From the NCBI RefSeq assembly GCF_009909615.1, contig NZ_WWNE01000012.1, positions 274,697 through 338,696 of the forward strand: a stretch of 64,000 nt of DNA, in the 5' to 3' direction. The number at the start of each line of letters is the position of its first letter. Position 1 is the stretch's first letter. Below, piece after piece: positions 7,539 to 16,409 of this stretch. The notes beneath the pieces were generated by a model. The model was not told the origin of the DNA. It searched no databases and saw only the letters and a program-made list of their open reading frames with translations. This stretch comes from Acidiluteibacter ferrifornacis. Lineage in GTDB: Bacteria > Bacteroidota > Bacteroidia > Flavobacteriales_E > Vicingaceae. The translations under genes and the position numbers were made by a program.

Positions 7539-9908
7539 TTATTTCACCTTCTTGCTCGCTATCCATACTGCGATGGTTGAAAATCCAACAACAGAAATAG
7601 AGCTAATGGGCATTAGAATAGCGGCTGTAACAGGTGAGAGCAATCCTTGAACGGCAAAGCTGAGTCCAACAATATTGTACAGAAAGGATATGATAAAACT
7701 GATGATAACAATTTTCTTTGCGCTTTTTGCAAAAGTTAAAATTTGATCCAATTGATTGAAAGCTTCCGCAGATAAAATAAGATCACAAGCAGGGGAGAAG
7801 GCATTGACATCTTCTGCTAAAGCCACTCCTACGTTGCTCTTCTTTAACGCACCAGCATCATTGAGTCCATCTCCTACCATCATTACTTTTAAGTTCTGAT
7901 TTTGCAACTGCTCGATATAATCCATCTTTTCTTTAGGACTTTGATTAAAAATTAATTCACTTCCTTTTGGAAACATAGAAATCAACCGATCCTTTTGCCC
8001 ATCATTATCACCAGAAATTAATGATAAACCATAGTTTGTACTTAATTTATTGAGAAGCTGATCTAATCCAGTTCGATATTCGTTGAATATGGTATAATAC
8101 CCAATGGGTTCATCATTGATGGAAATTGCAACAACTGAATCGTTAGTGTTTTTTATGTTCATCCCAACCCATTTGGGTGCACCGATTTTATAACGCAATT
8201 CTCCCACTTTTGCAGTTAATCCTTTTGCAGGAATTTCTTCAAATTCGCTTATAGTAGACCAAGTTTCTTGTTGAATGGAGTTAAATATCAGTCGACTAAG
8301 TGGATGGTTCGATTGCCTTAATATGGTGTGAATATCGCTTTGTTGGGCAGCGGTTAGTGGGGTGCCATTGTAATTTACCGATTGGTTATTGCTATATGTT
8401 AGTGTGCCTGTTTTATCAAAAACAATATGATTTAGATTGGCCATATCTTCTACTACAGCAGATTCTCTTAAGTAACAATTTTGACGACCCAACCACCTGG
8501 TAGTGTGTCCAAAAGTAAAGGGTGCGGCTAACGCTAAAGCACAAGGACAAGCAACTATTAATACCGCAGAAACCACTTGAACAACGGCATGCAGTCCATT
8601 AGCCCATTGCAATACACCAGAAATGATGGCAATAATTAGGATAATTGGAGTAAACCATTCACTTATTTTATCGGTAATTTCTGAGAAATGATTGTGGGTT
8701 TTTATGGTTTCTACCTGGTCGTTCCATAAGCTTGTCAACTTACTTTGAGATAAAGGTCGAAGTGCTTCTATTTCTATTGCTTCTCCTTGTTGACGACCTC
8801 CGGCATAAATACGGTCACCAGATTCTTTACTGATGGGTTTGGACTCACCAGTAGCAAAACTATTATCAATTTGAGCGTCACCTCGAATTAATATTCCGTC
8901 AACGGGAATCAATTCTCCATTGTGAATTAAAATCCGGTCTCCTTTTTGAATTTCATTGACTGGAATGGTTTTCTCTTCGTTGTTTTTGATTCTAACAACT
9001 GATATGGGAAAGTAGGCTTTATAATCTCTTTCGAAAGATAATCGGTGATAGGTTTTTTCTTGAAAAATACGTCCCAACAATAAAAAGAACAATAAACCAC
9101 ATAAAGAATCGAAATAGCCCGCTCCTGTTTGAGAAACGACTTCATAAAGACTTCTTATATAAAGCACCAAAACGCCTAATGCAATAGGAACATCAATGTT
9201 TAGCCGCTTACTTCTTAAACTGATCCATGCAGATTTGAAATAATCCCATCCACTATAAAAAGCTACTGGAGTGGCGATAAGTAGATTTAAATAGCCAAAC
9301 CAAACAGCAAACTCTTCATAGCTTTCAAGGTCTAATCCAAAGTATTCCGGCAAACTTAATAGCATGATGTTTCCAAAAGCAAACCCTGCCAAACCAACTT
9401 GATACATTAATTTCCGACTGATGGCTTTCTTTTTCGGTTGATCAATACGGTCCAAGTTAATCTCTGGTTCATATCCGATATTGGCCAATAATTCTACTAA
9501 TTGTCGGAGTGAAAATTCAGTATTAGAGAAGGTCACTGTAACTTCCTTTTTGAGAAAGTTAACTCTACTTTGTTGTATAGCAGGCTGCAAACGATATAGA
9601 TTTTCCAACAGCCATAAACAAGAACTGCAATGTATCTGTGGTAAATATAAATGCGTTCTACTGATGGAATCGTCCTTGTAGTCTAATAACTGCTCTTTTA
9701 TGTCTTCGTTTTCGAGGTAGGCAAACTTGTCTTGTTTCTGGACTTTAGGCGAAATGCCTGGCATTTGCTCCAGTTTGTAATAGTCGCATAAATCATTTTG
9801 ATTTAAAATTTCATAAACAGTCTGACAACCTTGACAACAGAACGATTTATCTTCAAATTTTATTACTTCCTCTTTACAAGGATCTCCACAGTGGTAACAA
9901 GTTGTCAT
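7539..9908 (-). CDS. ccoI: CcoI/FixI copper-transporting P-type ATPase
   Basis: A 789-residue P1B ATPase. The N-terminus has a Cys-rich metal-binding region (CYHCGDPC, FCCQGCQ) and a heavy-metal-associated domain with CSSC at 94-97. Then come transmembrane helices, the actuator TGES, the intramembrane CPC (CPCALALAAP), the phosphorylation site DKTGTL and the hinge GDGLNDAGAL. The FixI/CcoI group supplies copper to the CuB site of cbb3 oxidase. It is separated from the cco operon by the cupin and the secreted protein but has a matching FNR-type promoter, and it is divergent from the FNR-like regulator gene. Confidence 0.95.
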   Translation of the reverse strand: MTTCYHCGDPCKEEVIKFEDKSFCCQGCQTVYEILNQNDLCDYYKLEQMPGISPKVQKQDKFAYLENEDIKEQLLDYKDDSISRTHLYLPQIHCSSCLWLLENLYRLQPAIQQSRVNFLKKEVTVTFSNTEFSLRQLVELLANIGYEPEINLDRIDQPKKKAISRKLMYQVGLAGFAFGNIMLLSLPEYFGLDLESYEEFAVWFGYLNLLIATPVAFYSGWDYFKSAWISLRSKRLNIDVPIALGVLVLYIRSLYEVVSQTGAGYFDSLCGLLFFLLLGRIFQEKTYHRLSFERDYKAYFPISVVRIKNNEEKTIPVNEIQKGDRILIHNGELIPVDGILIRGDAQIDNSFATGESKPISKESGDRIYAGGRQQGEAIEIEALRPLSQSKLTSLWNDQVETIKTHNHFSEITDKISEWFTPIILIIAIISGVLQWANGLHAVVQVVSAVLIVACPCALALAAPFTFGHTTRWLGRQNCYLRESAVVEDMANLNHIVFDKTGTLTYSNNQSVNYNGTPLTAAQQSDIHTILRQSNHPLSRLIFNSIQQETWSTISEFEEIPAKGLTAKVGELRYKIGAPKWVGMNIKNTNDSVVAISINDEPIGYYTIFNEYRTGLDQLLNKLSTNYGLSLISGDNDGQKDRLISMFPKGSELIFNQSPKEKMDYIEQLQNQNLKVMMVGDGLNDAGALKKSNVGVALAEDVNAFSPACDLILSAEAFNQLDQILTFAKSAKKIVIISFIISFLYNIVGLSFAVQGLLSPVTAAILMPISSISVVGFSTIAVWIASKKVK

Positions 9909-9944
9909 GTCTATTTATATTGACTCTAAACATTTTTATAGGAC

Positions 9945-9987
9945 CAAAATTCCTTTTAAATTCAACTCAAAAGTATGATATTTGTCA
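9945..9987 (-). promoter_or_regulatory. FNR-type promoter of ccoI in the ccoI/fnr divergent region
   Basis: On the minus strand TGACAAATATCA (9987-9976) is followed after exactly 23 nt by GAATTTTG (9952-9945), one mismatch from TAnnTTTG; ccoI starts 37 nt further on. The box is also 19 nt upstream of the regulator start codon on the plus strand, so binding there could affect the regulator's own expression (inference). Confidence 0.6.
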
Positions 9988-10006
9988 GGTATCAATTACG
10001 ACTGTT

Positions 10007-10714
10007 ATGAAAGAAAAACTAGAGATTCCAAGTTGCCAAAAATGTGGCGCGAGACAAAAATCTGTTTTTTGTAGTCTTAACAGTGACCAACTCGTTCAAC
10101 TCAACGAGGAAAAGGGTTGCGATTTCTATTCCAAAGGGGAGATTATATTCAAAGAAGGCAGCTATTCTAAAGGACTTTTTTGTGTGAATAAAGGAAAGGT
10201 GAAGCTAAGTCGTTTGGGACAAAGCGGAAAGGAGCAGATTGTACGTTTTGCTACCGCAGGAGATGTTATGGGGTATAATTCCATGTTGAGTAAACGAGCA
10301 TTAGGAGCTTCTGCCATTGCTTTAGAAGATAGTGTTGTGTGTTTTGTGCCCGCGGCTCATTTTTTTGAGTTAATCAAACAAGAGCCTGAATTTAGTTTGA
10401 AGATGTTGGAATTAACAGCCAAAAACTGGGACAATGCATCGAAATTGATTACCAATATGGCTCAAAAAACCACTAAACAACGATTAGCTGAAATGTTATT
10501 GTGGTTAAAAGAAACTTTTGGTTTGGATAAAGACGACTGTATTGATGTTCAGCTTTCTAGAGAAGAAATTGCCAACATGGTGGGAACAGCCACGGAAGCA
10601 GTTATTCGCTTATTAGCAGATTTTAAAAAGAACAAATTAATCAGTTTGGAAGGTAAACGTATTAAGCTATTAGACATCCACGGTTTAGTAATGATTGCTG
10701 ATTTAGTGGATTGA
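10007..10714 (+). CDS. FNR-type Crp/Fnr family oxygen-responsive regulator
   Basis: A 235-residue regulator from the ATG at 10007; an upstream in-frame ATG at 9902 lies inside ccoI and adds no family sequence. Residues 30-150 form the cyclic-nucleotide-like sensor fold and 155-225 a Crp-type winged helix. N-terminal C10, C13 and C22 plus C112 resemble the Fe-S ligands of E. coli FNR; the C13-C112 distance (99 residues) equals that of C23-C122 there. In the recognition helix E197 and R201 occupy the TGA-contacting positions. It is divergent from ccoI and very likely acts on the three FNR-type promoters nearby (inference). Its 3' end overlaps the convergent gene by 12 nt. Confidence 0.88.
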   Translation: MKEKLEIPSCQKCGARQKSVFCSLNSDQLVQLNEEKGCDFYSKGEIIFKEGSYSKGLFCVNKGKVKLSRLGQSGKEQIVRFATAGDVMGYNSMLSKRALGASAIALEDSVVCFVPAAHFFELIKQEPEFSLKMLELTAKNWDNASKLITNMAQKTTKQRLAEMLLWLKETFGLDKDDCIDVQLSREEIANMVGTATEAVIRLLADFKKNKLISLEGKRIKLLDIHGLVMIADLVD

Positions 10715-11230
10715 TTTCAGTAAAGATCGCTTGATTCCTGGGCTCAATGATTCTAGATATTCTTCTGTAGTAAATAATTGAATGTCATTTTGTAACTCCG
10801 GATACTTTTTTGCCACTTTCATCATTAGTTTTATGGCGGTGATTCGAGTTGAAGGAATCTTTTCTATGTTTTCCCAAATATTGGCACAGGTATCAAATAG
10901 GTAACCTTCGAACTCTTCCTCTAAATCAAATACTTCAAATATTTTTAGCAACTCTCGTTGATGTCCATCTTCCTTGCCTTCAATTGATTTTATTATTCGC
11001 AATAAATGCGGCCTTAGTCGGTCATCATTTTTTTTTAAGCATCCTCTTAACACCCATGTTGCTCTCCAAGCCACCTGATGGCCTTCACCTAAACATAATT
11101 CAAGTAATCGATTAAACTCTTTAATGTCCTTATTGGCGGACTCAATGAGTTTAGCTTTGAAATTAGGTCCTCTAAAGAGAAGTTGCAGAGAATCTATTTG
11201 GGTATTGTTGGTAGACAAATCAGATGGCAT
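10703..11230 (-). CDS. Conserved hypothetical, HEAT-like alpha-helical protein
   Basis: I choose the ATG at 11230 (MPSDLSTNN), giving 175 residues; an upstream extension to 11377 would read through the neighbouring gene. The protein is all-alpha in character, with helix-turn-helix units such as AWRATWVLRGCL and TRITAIKLMMKVAKKYPEL resembling HEAT repeats. Related Bacteroidota proteins are sometimes labelled adenylosuccinate lyase, but no lyase motif is visible. It follows the next upstream gene with a 2-nt gap, so the two are probably co-transcribed. Confidence 0.65.
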   Translation of the reverse strand: MPSDLSTNNTQIDSLQLLFRGPNFKAKLIESANKDIKEFNRLLELCLGEGHQVAWRATWVLRGCLKKNDDRLRPHLLRIIKSIEGKEDGHQRELLKIFEVFDLEEEFEGYLFDTCANIWENIEKIPSTRITAIKLMMKVAKKYPELQNDIQLFTTEEYLESLSPGIKRSLLKSIH

Positions 11231-11232
11231 GT

Positions 11233-11742
11233 TTAAATATGGTCTTCGATGGTAAAGCCTGTACTTTTTTCTATGAAATGATGTAAAATTACTAATTGGT
11301 CGTGGCCTTTTTTCTGACCATAGTGTGAAGTGAGGTAAAGTGATAAAAACACAAGGATTAAGACAGGAGTGAGCCATAAAATGTGTGCAGATTTCTCCAA
11401 TGAGAGGTTTGTCAGTCCAATAATAGCAATAATGATAATGGAAAACCCAATAGTAGCATAAAAGAAAACAAACATCGTCCAGATGGAAGGCTTGGGCCCA
11501 TACAATCCTCTCATTTCTGTTCCTTCGGGAGTTTCTTCAATAGAGATAACCAATTGTGGAGACCAATAATGTTGTTCTACTTTTGGAATGGTAATCGTCC
11601 CAAAACCATGATTGATTTTACCTTTGCAAATACAGCCTTCAGTTTTTAAAAAACCATTAATCATTGCTTCAATTTCAGCTTGACTTTTAGAGGTTCTGAC
11701 TTTAAAGCGTGGACGTATTTGTATAGGATGACTTTCAGACAT
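11233..11742 (-). CDS. Two-helix membrane protein of unknown function
   Basis: A 169-residue protein: an N-terminal soluble part (1-85) with a beta-rich look, two membrane helices (about 91-110 and 122-139), and a short C-terminal cytoplasmic helix. I do not recognise a named family. It ends 2 nt before the start of the HEAT-like gene and probably forms a two-gene unit with it. Confidence 0.6.
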   Translation of the reverse strand: MSESHPIQIRPRFKVRTSKSQAEIEAMINGFLKTEGCICKGKINHGFGTITIPKVEQHYWSPQLVISIEETPEGTEMRGLYGPKPSIWTMFVFFYATIGFSIIIIAIIGLTNLSLEKSAHILWLTPVLILVFLSLYLTSHYGQKKGHDQLVILHHFIEKSTGFTIEDHI

Positions 11743-11883
11743 ATGGGGTTTCAGAATGCACTAAAAGTAATCAAATCTGTGAAAAAGTATTCATCTGACC
11801 TTAAATACTCTATTGAAAAAATGGAAAAAAGAATTCAGTTTACAAGAATTTATACGTTTGTTTTTTGCGTAAATAGCTATATA

Positions 11884-12462
11884 TTAAGTCTTTTTTACGA
11901 ATTCCGTTAAAATTACAATTTGCTGCCCGTTGACTTTTCCTTCTATTTGCGCAGCATTGTCGTGAACTAGAGAAATTCCTCGAACCGCCGTACCACGTTT
12001 AGCCGTAAAGTTGGCGCCTTTTACGTTCAAGTCTTTGATTAAAACCACAGAATCACCAGCTGTTAGTATAGCTCCATTGCTGTCTTTGTGAATGATACGA
12101 TCTTCTTCTGCTAAATGGTCGTTACTAGCTTTAGCCCATTCTAAAGTTTCTTCTTCCATGTACATCATATCGATTAAATCTACTGGCCATCCTTCAGACT
12201 TTAATTTGTGTAACATTCTCCAAGCTACAACTTGAACAGGTGGATTTGGATTCCACATACTATCATTTAAGCATCTCCAATGATTGGGATCAATGGCTTC
12301 CGAGTTTTCCAATTGAGTTCTACAAGTCTCGCATGCAAATACAGCACCATCAACTGTTTCACTAGGAGTCGGAGGAACCAAATAGATACCTAAGTTTTCA
12401 GTAGCTCCACATAATTCACATTTTGATTCACTTCTCGCTTGCAATTCTTTTTCAAAACTCAT
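11884..12462 (-). CDS. phnA: PhnA-domain zinc-ribbon protein
   Basis: A 192-residue protein with an N-terminal zinc ribbon (CELCGATENL around residues 16-25 and CETCRTQL) and a C-terminal PhnA domain (SNGAILTAGDSVVLIKDLNV and KRGTAVRGISLV). PhnA/YjdM proteins carry a historical phosphonate label, but most, as here, are not next to phosphonate genes, so the role is unknown. A perfect TAnnTTTG element lies 21 nt upstream of the start. Divergent from the aldehyde dehydrogenase. Confidence 0.85.
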   Translation of the reverse strand: MSFEKELQARSESKCELCGATENLGIYLVPPTPSETVDGAVFACETCRTQLENSEAIDPNHWRCLNDSMWNPNPPVQVVAWRMLHKLKSEGWPVDLIDMMYMEEETLEWAKASNDHLAEEDRIIHKDSNGAILTAGDSVVLIKDLNVKGANFTAKRGTAVRGISLVHDNAAQIEGKVNGQQIVILTEFVKKT

Positions 12463-12482
12463 AAATTTCCCTTTAAATGCCG

Positions 12483-12490
12483 CAAAAGTA
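12483..12490 (-). promoter_or_regulatory. -7 element of the phnA promoter
   Basis: TACTTTTG on the minus strand is a perfect match to the Bacteroidota TAnnTTTG element, 21 nt ahead of the phnA start codon. I could not assign a convincing -33 element. Confidence 0.5.
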
Positions 12491-12530
12491 GACTTATTTC
12501 AAGAAACTAAAAATTGAACTTATTCCCCTT

Positions 12531-13961
12531 ATGAAAAACTATCAGTCGAATAACTACATCGCAGGGAAGTGGGAGCCAAAAGGAACAGGAGAATTCCAAG
12601 TTATTTTAGATAAATATCAAGGTACCGAAATTGGTAAAATTCCACAAGCCTCAGAAGAACAGATGGAAGCAGCAATCGTTGCAGCCAATGAAGCTTTTGA
12701 AATCACTAAAAAATGGTCGGCCGGCAAGCGTGCAGAAATGATGCAGAAGCTTTACGACAAGCTAAAAGAACGAAAAGACGAATTCATCAATATCATCATC
12801 AATGAAGGAGGGAAACCTCGCTCGTACGCCACTAATGAAGTAGATCGAAGTTTAACGACTTTGAGATTAGCAGTGGAAGAAGCCACTCGTTTTGGTGGAG
12901 AAGTAGTGCCAATGGACTGGGGCGCAGGAGAAGGGAAAACGGCATTTACAAAACGTTTTCCGATTGGCGTAATTGCTTGTATTACACCTTTTAACTTCCC
13001 CTTAAATCTAGTAATGCATAAAGTGGCTCCGGCATTGGCAACTGGCTGTACTACGATCATCAAACCTGCTCCTCAGGCGCCCATGTCGTGTTTGGCTTTT
13101 GCGGCATTGATGGAAGAAGTAGGTTATCCAGCAGGAGCCATCAATGTGTTGGTGTGCGATATTCCGGTAGCCGAGAAATTGGTGAAGGATGAGCGTGTTG
13201 CAAAACTCTCTTTCACTGGAAGTGATAAAGTAGGCTGGTATTTGAAAAGCATTTGTGGCAAGAAAAAAGTAACCCTTGAGTTGGGAGGAAATGCTTCTGT
13301 AATTGTAGATGAAGACGTTAATGTGGAGTCGATTACTGACTTAGTAGCCAAAGGAGCTTACTTATATGCGGGACAGATCTGTATTTCTACGCAGCGAATT
13401 TTTGTACACGCTAAAGTGTTTGATCGTTTTCAATCAGCTTTTATTGCTTCTATTCAGAAATTGAAAGTGGGAGATGCGCAGGACAATGAGGTGTTGGTGG
13501 GGCCTGTGATTGATAAAGGACATTTGAACAGAATCAATGATTGGGTACAAGAAGCCAAACAAAAGGGAGCACAAGTGATATTGGGCGGAGCCGTTTTAAG
13601 CGAACAGCACAACCTTTACGAACCAACACTGATCACCAATAGCAATTCGAGTATGAAAGTGGCTGCAGAGGAAGTATTTGGACCTGTAGCGGTATTGGAG
13701 AAAGCAAATAGCTTTGAAGAAGCCATTAAAATGACAAATGACTCTAAATATGGTTTGCAAGTGGGAGTTTTTACCAATTCGTTGAAAAACTTCAAATATG
13801 CCACCGAAGAATTGGAAGTAGGAGGAGTGATTATGAATAATATTCCTGGTTTTAGAATCGATCACATGCCGTATGGTGGTGTAAAAGATTCAGGATTAGG
13901 AAGGGAAGGTATTAAATATGCCATGGAAGAAATGACCGAAGGGCGTTTGATCGTGTATTAA
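12531..13961 (+). CDS. NAD(P)-dependent aldehyde dehydrogenase
   Basis: A 476-residue member of the aldehyde dehydrogenase superfamily, full length. The catalytic general base is E250 (VTLELGGN) and the nucleophile C284 (AGQICISTQR); the cofactor region has the ITPFNFPLN and FTGS motifs. Substrate is not decided by the motifs; the form resembles the lactaldehyde or non-phosphorylating glyceraldehyde-3-phosphate group. It is monocistronic, divergent from phnA, and followed 12 nt after the stop by a strong intrinsic terminator. Confidence 0.9.
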   Translation: MKNYQSNNYIAGKWEPKGTGEFQVILDKYQGTEIGKIPQASEEQMEAAIVAANEAFEITKKWSAGKRAEMMQKLYDKLKERKDEFINIIINEGGKPRSYATNEVDRSLTTLRLAVEEATRFGGEVVPMDWGAGEGKTAFTKRFPIGVIACITPFNFPLNLVMHKVAPALATGCTTIIKPAPQAPMSCLAFAALMEEVGYPAGAINVLVCDIPVAEKLVKDERVAKLSFTGSDKVGWYLKSICGKKKVTLELGGNASVIVDEDVNVESITDLVAKGAYLYAGQICISTQRIFVHAKVFDRFQSAFIASIQKLKVGDAQDNEVLVGPVIDKGHLNRINDWVQEAKQKGAQVILGGAVLSEQHNLYEPTLITNSNSSMKVAAEEVFGPVAVLEKANSFEEAIKMTNDSKYGLQVGVFTNSLKNFKYATEELEVGGVIMNNIPGFRIDHMPYGGVKDSGLGREGIKYAMEEMTEGRLIVY

Positions 13962-13973
13962 TGTTATTTTTTT

Positions 13974-14022
13974 AACCGCCGTAGGGACTTGCATGCAACG
14001 TCCCTACGGCGGTTTTTTTTAC
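13974..14022 (+). terminator. Strong intrinsic terminator of the aldehyde dehydrogenase gene
   Basis: A perfect 15-bp stem (arms 13974-13988 and 14000-14014, starting AACCGCCGTAGGGAC) closes an 11-nt loop that itself contains the palindrome TTGCATGCAA, and is followed by a run of eight T. The T tract lies on the plus side only, so it serves the rightward gene. Confidence 0.9.
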
Positions 14023-15119
14023 TAATTCATTTTAGGAGACAAATTCCACAATTTGAATTGATCGTCTTTGTTGATTCCTTCTTTCAATTCGATGTTGATT
14101 CCATCAGAAAGACCTGTTTTCACATATCTTTTTTCAAATTGCTGTTCCCCAATCATCACTTCTACGAAAGCTGAGTCACCATCAAATTGTAGTAGCGACT
14201 CAGGCAAAGCCAACACACTGTCTCTTCTATCCAACACAATATCAGCATTGGCGCTGTATCCTGCTCTAATGAATTGGTTTTCTTTTAATTTCACCGCGGC
14301 CTTAATTTCAAATTGAATGGCGCCATCTTCCTCAATTCCTTTTGGAGAAATATATTCCAAAACTGCTCCAAATGTTTCGTTTTCAATAGCTCCGATTCTA
14401 AGAATCAAGTCCATGCCTTCTTTAATTTTTCCTACTTCCGACTCATCTACCTTTCCTTCAAAAATCAAGTCGCTCATATCGGCTACAGAAGCCACAGTAG
14501 TACCGTCGTTCATGGTATTGGCTTCAATCACAGAGTTTCCTTCTTTAATCGGTACATCAAGCACCATTCCCGAAATAGTAGACCGAATCAATCGGTTGGT
14601 GGTACTTTTGTTATTGGAAGTTTCTCCTTTTTGAATCAACTCTAAATTGTCTTGTGCAGCCTTTAGCTCTTCACTAGCTGACTTGTAGGCCAATTCAAAG
14701 GGCTGAAATTCAGCGGCAGCGATTACAGCTTTATCTTTTAACTCCTTGTTTCTTTCCAAGTCTAATTTGGCATTGTCCATATTGATTTTTGCTTGACGCA
14801 GTCGATTTTCAGCATTGTTTAGACTCACCATATTGGGAATAATTTTCACCAAAGCGATTTTGTCCCCTTTCTGAATCATTTGTCCCGCCTCTACATAGAT
14901 TTCGTCAATGATACCAGATACTTGTGGTTTGATTTCAATCTCTTTACGAGGAACAATAGAACCTGTAGCCACCGTCTTTTTGATGATGTCCGTGGTTAAG
15001 GTACCTGTCGTTTGATAAACGGTAGGTACTTCCTCTGATTTGGAATACAAGAAATAAATCGTCCACACGAAAATCGCTAGTAATAGAATTCCGAGAAATA
15101 TTTTAAAAAACTTTTTCAT
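14022..15119 (-). CDS. macA: MacA-like periplasmic adaptor of an ABC exporter
   Basis: From the ATG at 15119 (MKKFFKIFL; the longer frame would start at TTG) the protein has 365 residues. It has an N-terminal membrane anchor (5-25), a first lipoyl half (GSIVPRKEIEIKPQVSG), a coiled-coil hairpin (about 100-165), the second lipoyl half and beta-barrel domains. This is the HlyD/MacA membrane-fusion architecture. It is the last gene of a four-gene leftward operon with an ATPase and two FtsX/MacB-like permeases; no outer-membrane factor is adjacent. Confidence 0.88.
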   Translation of the reverse strand: MKKFFKIFLGILLLAIFVWTIYFLYSKSEEVPTVYQTTGTLTTDIIKKTVATGSIVPRKEIEIKPQVSGIIDEIYVEAGQMIQKGDKIALVKIIPNMVSLNNAENRLRQAKINMDNAKLDLERNKELKDKAVIAAAEFQPFELAYKSASEELKAAQDNLELIQKGETSNNKSTTNRLIRSTISGMVLDVPIKEGNSVIEANTMNDGTTVASVADMSDLIFEGKVDESEVGKIKEGMDLILRIGAIENETFGAVLEYISPKGIEEDGAIQFEIKAAVKLKENQFIRAGYSANADIVLDRRDSVLALPESLLQFDGDSAFVEVMIGEQQFEKRYVKTGLSDGINIELKEGINKDDQFKLWNLSPKMN

Positions 15120-15150
15120 AATCAATGGTTTACTTTCTTGTTTGCTTTTA

Positions 15151-16407
15151 TTATTCTGTTCTAAGTGCTTCTATGGGTTTTATTTTTACTGCTTTGCGAG
15201 CAGGTATCAATCCTGCCAAAGCGCCGGAAATAATCAAGATCACCAAAGCGGTTAATGCCACTTGTAAATCTATTTCTGGATTCGTAAACATGCTGTCGCC
15301 GTCGGCAGGGCCAAGATTGGCTGCAATCAATTCAATTACACCAATACCACCTACGAGTCCAAAATAGCCCGCCAATCCCGTTAAAACGATGGATTCCATC
15401 ATAATTTGAGAGATGATAGAAGCAGGAGTGGCGCCAATGGCTCGACGAATCCCGATTTCTTTGGTTCGCTCTTTAATTACGATGAGCATAATGTTGGTGA
15501 CTCCAATCACACCAGCCATCAAAGTACCAATGCCTACCACCCAAATCAAAGTAGAAATCGCTCCAAACAATCCGCTCATTTGCTTGAACTCTTTCTCAGC
15601 GTTGAATGATCCAAATGCTCTTTCGTCTTGTGGGGCTACTTTGTGTCGCTTTTTAAGAATATCGACGATTTTCTTTTCCACGGCTTCACCTGATGAATTG
15701 GGCTGAGCGGTTACAGCCATCCAACCCACAATGTTGCCATAATTAAACGCTTTTTGAAAGGTTGAAAATGGAACAAACAAGGTCTTCGTGTCTTTCTCTG
15801 CCTGATTTCCTGACTTCTTGGTTTTCCAAACTCCAACGACTTTAAAGTACACTCCGTTGATTTTTACATTTTCATTGATTGGGCTTTTATCGCCAAACAA
15901 AACTTCTTTAACATTGGTACCAATAACCACTACTTTGCGCTTTTCTTCGATGTCCAATTGGTTGATGAATCGACCTTCTAAAATTTCCATCGGAGAGATG
16001 AATTGAATCTCAGGATAATCACCCATCACACTAAAGTTGCCCGACTTGGTTTTAAAACTCACATTATTGCCTCCATTGTAGCCTCTCAATTGATTTCGGG
16101 GTGCTAAATATTCTATTTCACTAACCCCGTGTTGTATGGCTTCCATGTCTTCATTATTCATATTGAATCTACGGCCCTTTGGAAGACCAGCATAGGGAAC
16201 AGAGGTGCTTTGTGTCCAAATGAAAACACTATTGGTAACCGTGCCACCGAAACCACTAATAATCCCATTTTCCAATCCTTTTCCTGCACCCAACATTACC
16301 ACCAGCATAAAAATACCCCACGATACCCCAAAAGCCGTCATGATGGTACGCAAAGTGTTCTTCCGAAGAGAACTGTATATTTCTTGCCATTTATCGCTGT
16401 CAAACAT
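15151..16407 (-). CDS. MacB/FtsX-type ABC permease
   Basis: A 418-residue permease: N-terminal helix (about 21-41), a large periplasmic MacB_PCD domain (42-280), then three helices in the FtsX region with the conserved IKERTKEIGIRRAIGATP cytoplasmic loop and a C-terminal LIPARKAVKIKPIEALR. These proteins work as mechanotransmission exporters rather than classic channels (family knowledge). It is homologous to its upstream neighbour, and starts 2 nt after that gene ends, so the two permeases probably form a heterodimer. Confidence 0.9.
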   Translation of the reverse strand: MFDSDKWQEIYSSLRKNTLRTIMTAFGVSWGIFMLVVMLGAGKGLENGIISGFGGTVTNSVFIWTQSTSVPYAGLPKGRRFNMNNEDMEAIQHGVSEIEYLAPRNQLRGYNGGNNVSFKTKSGNFSVMGDYPEIQFISPMEILEGRFINQLDIEEKRKVVVIGTNVKEVLFGDKSPINENVKINGVYFKVVGVWKTKKSGNQAEKDTKTLFVPFSTFQKAFNYGNIVGWMAVTAQPNSSGEAVEKKIVDILKKRHKVAPQDERAFGSFNAEKEFKQMSGLFGAISTLIWVVGIGTLMAGVIGVTNIMLIVIKERTKEIGIRRAIGATPASIISQIMMESIVLTGLAGYFGLVGGIGVIELIAANLGPADGDSMFTNPEIDLQVALTALVILIISGALAGLIPARKAVKIKPIEALRTE

Positions 16408-16409
16408 AT

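Noticed and set aside
10703..11230. Adenylosuccinate lyase label for the HEAT-like protein
   Set aside because: The protein is far too short and has no lyase signature; the label is a likely database carry-over.
13974..14022. Long perfect palindrome considered as a recombination site
   Set aside because: Perfect stem plus eight T directly after a stop codon is an intrinsic terminator; no cassette on either side.
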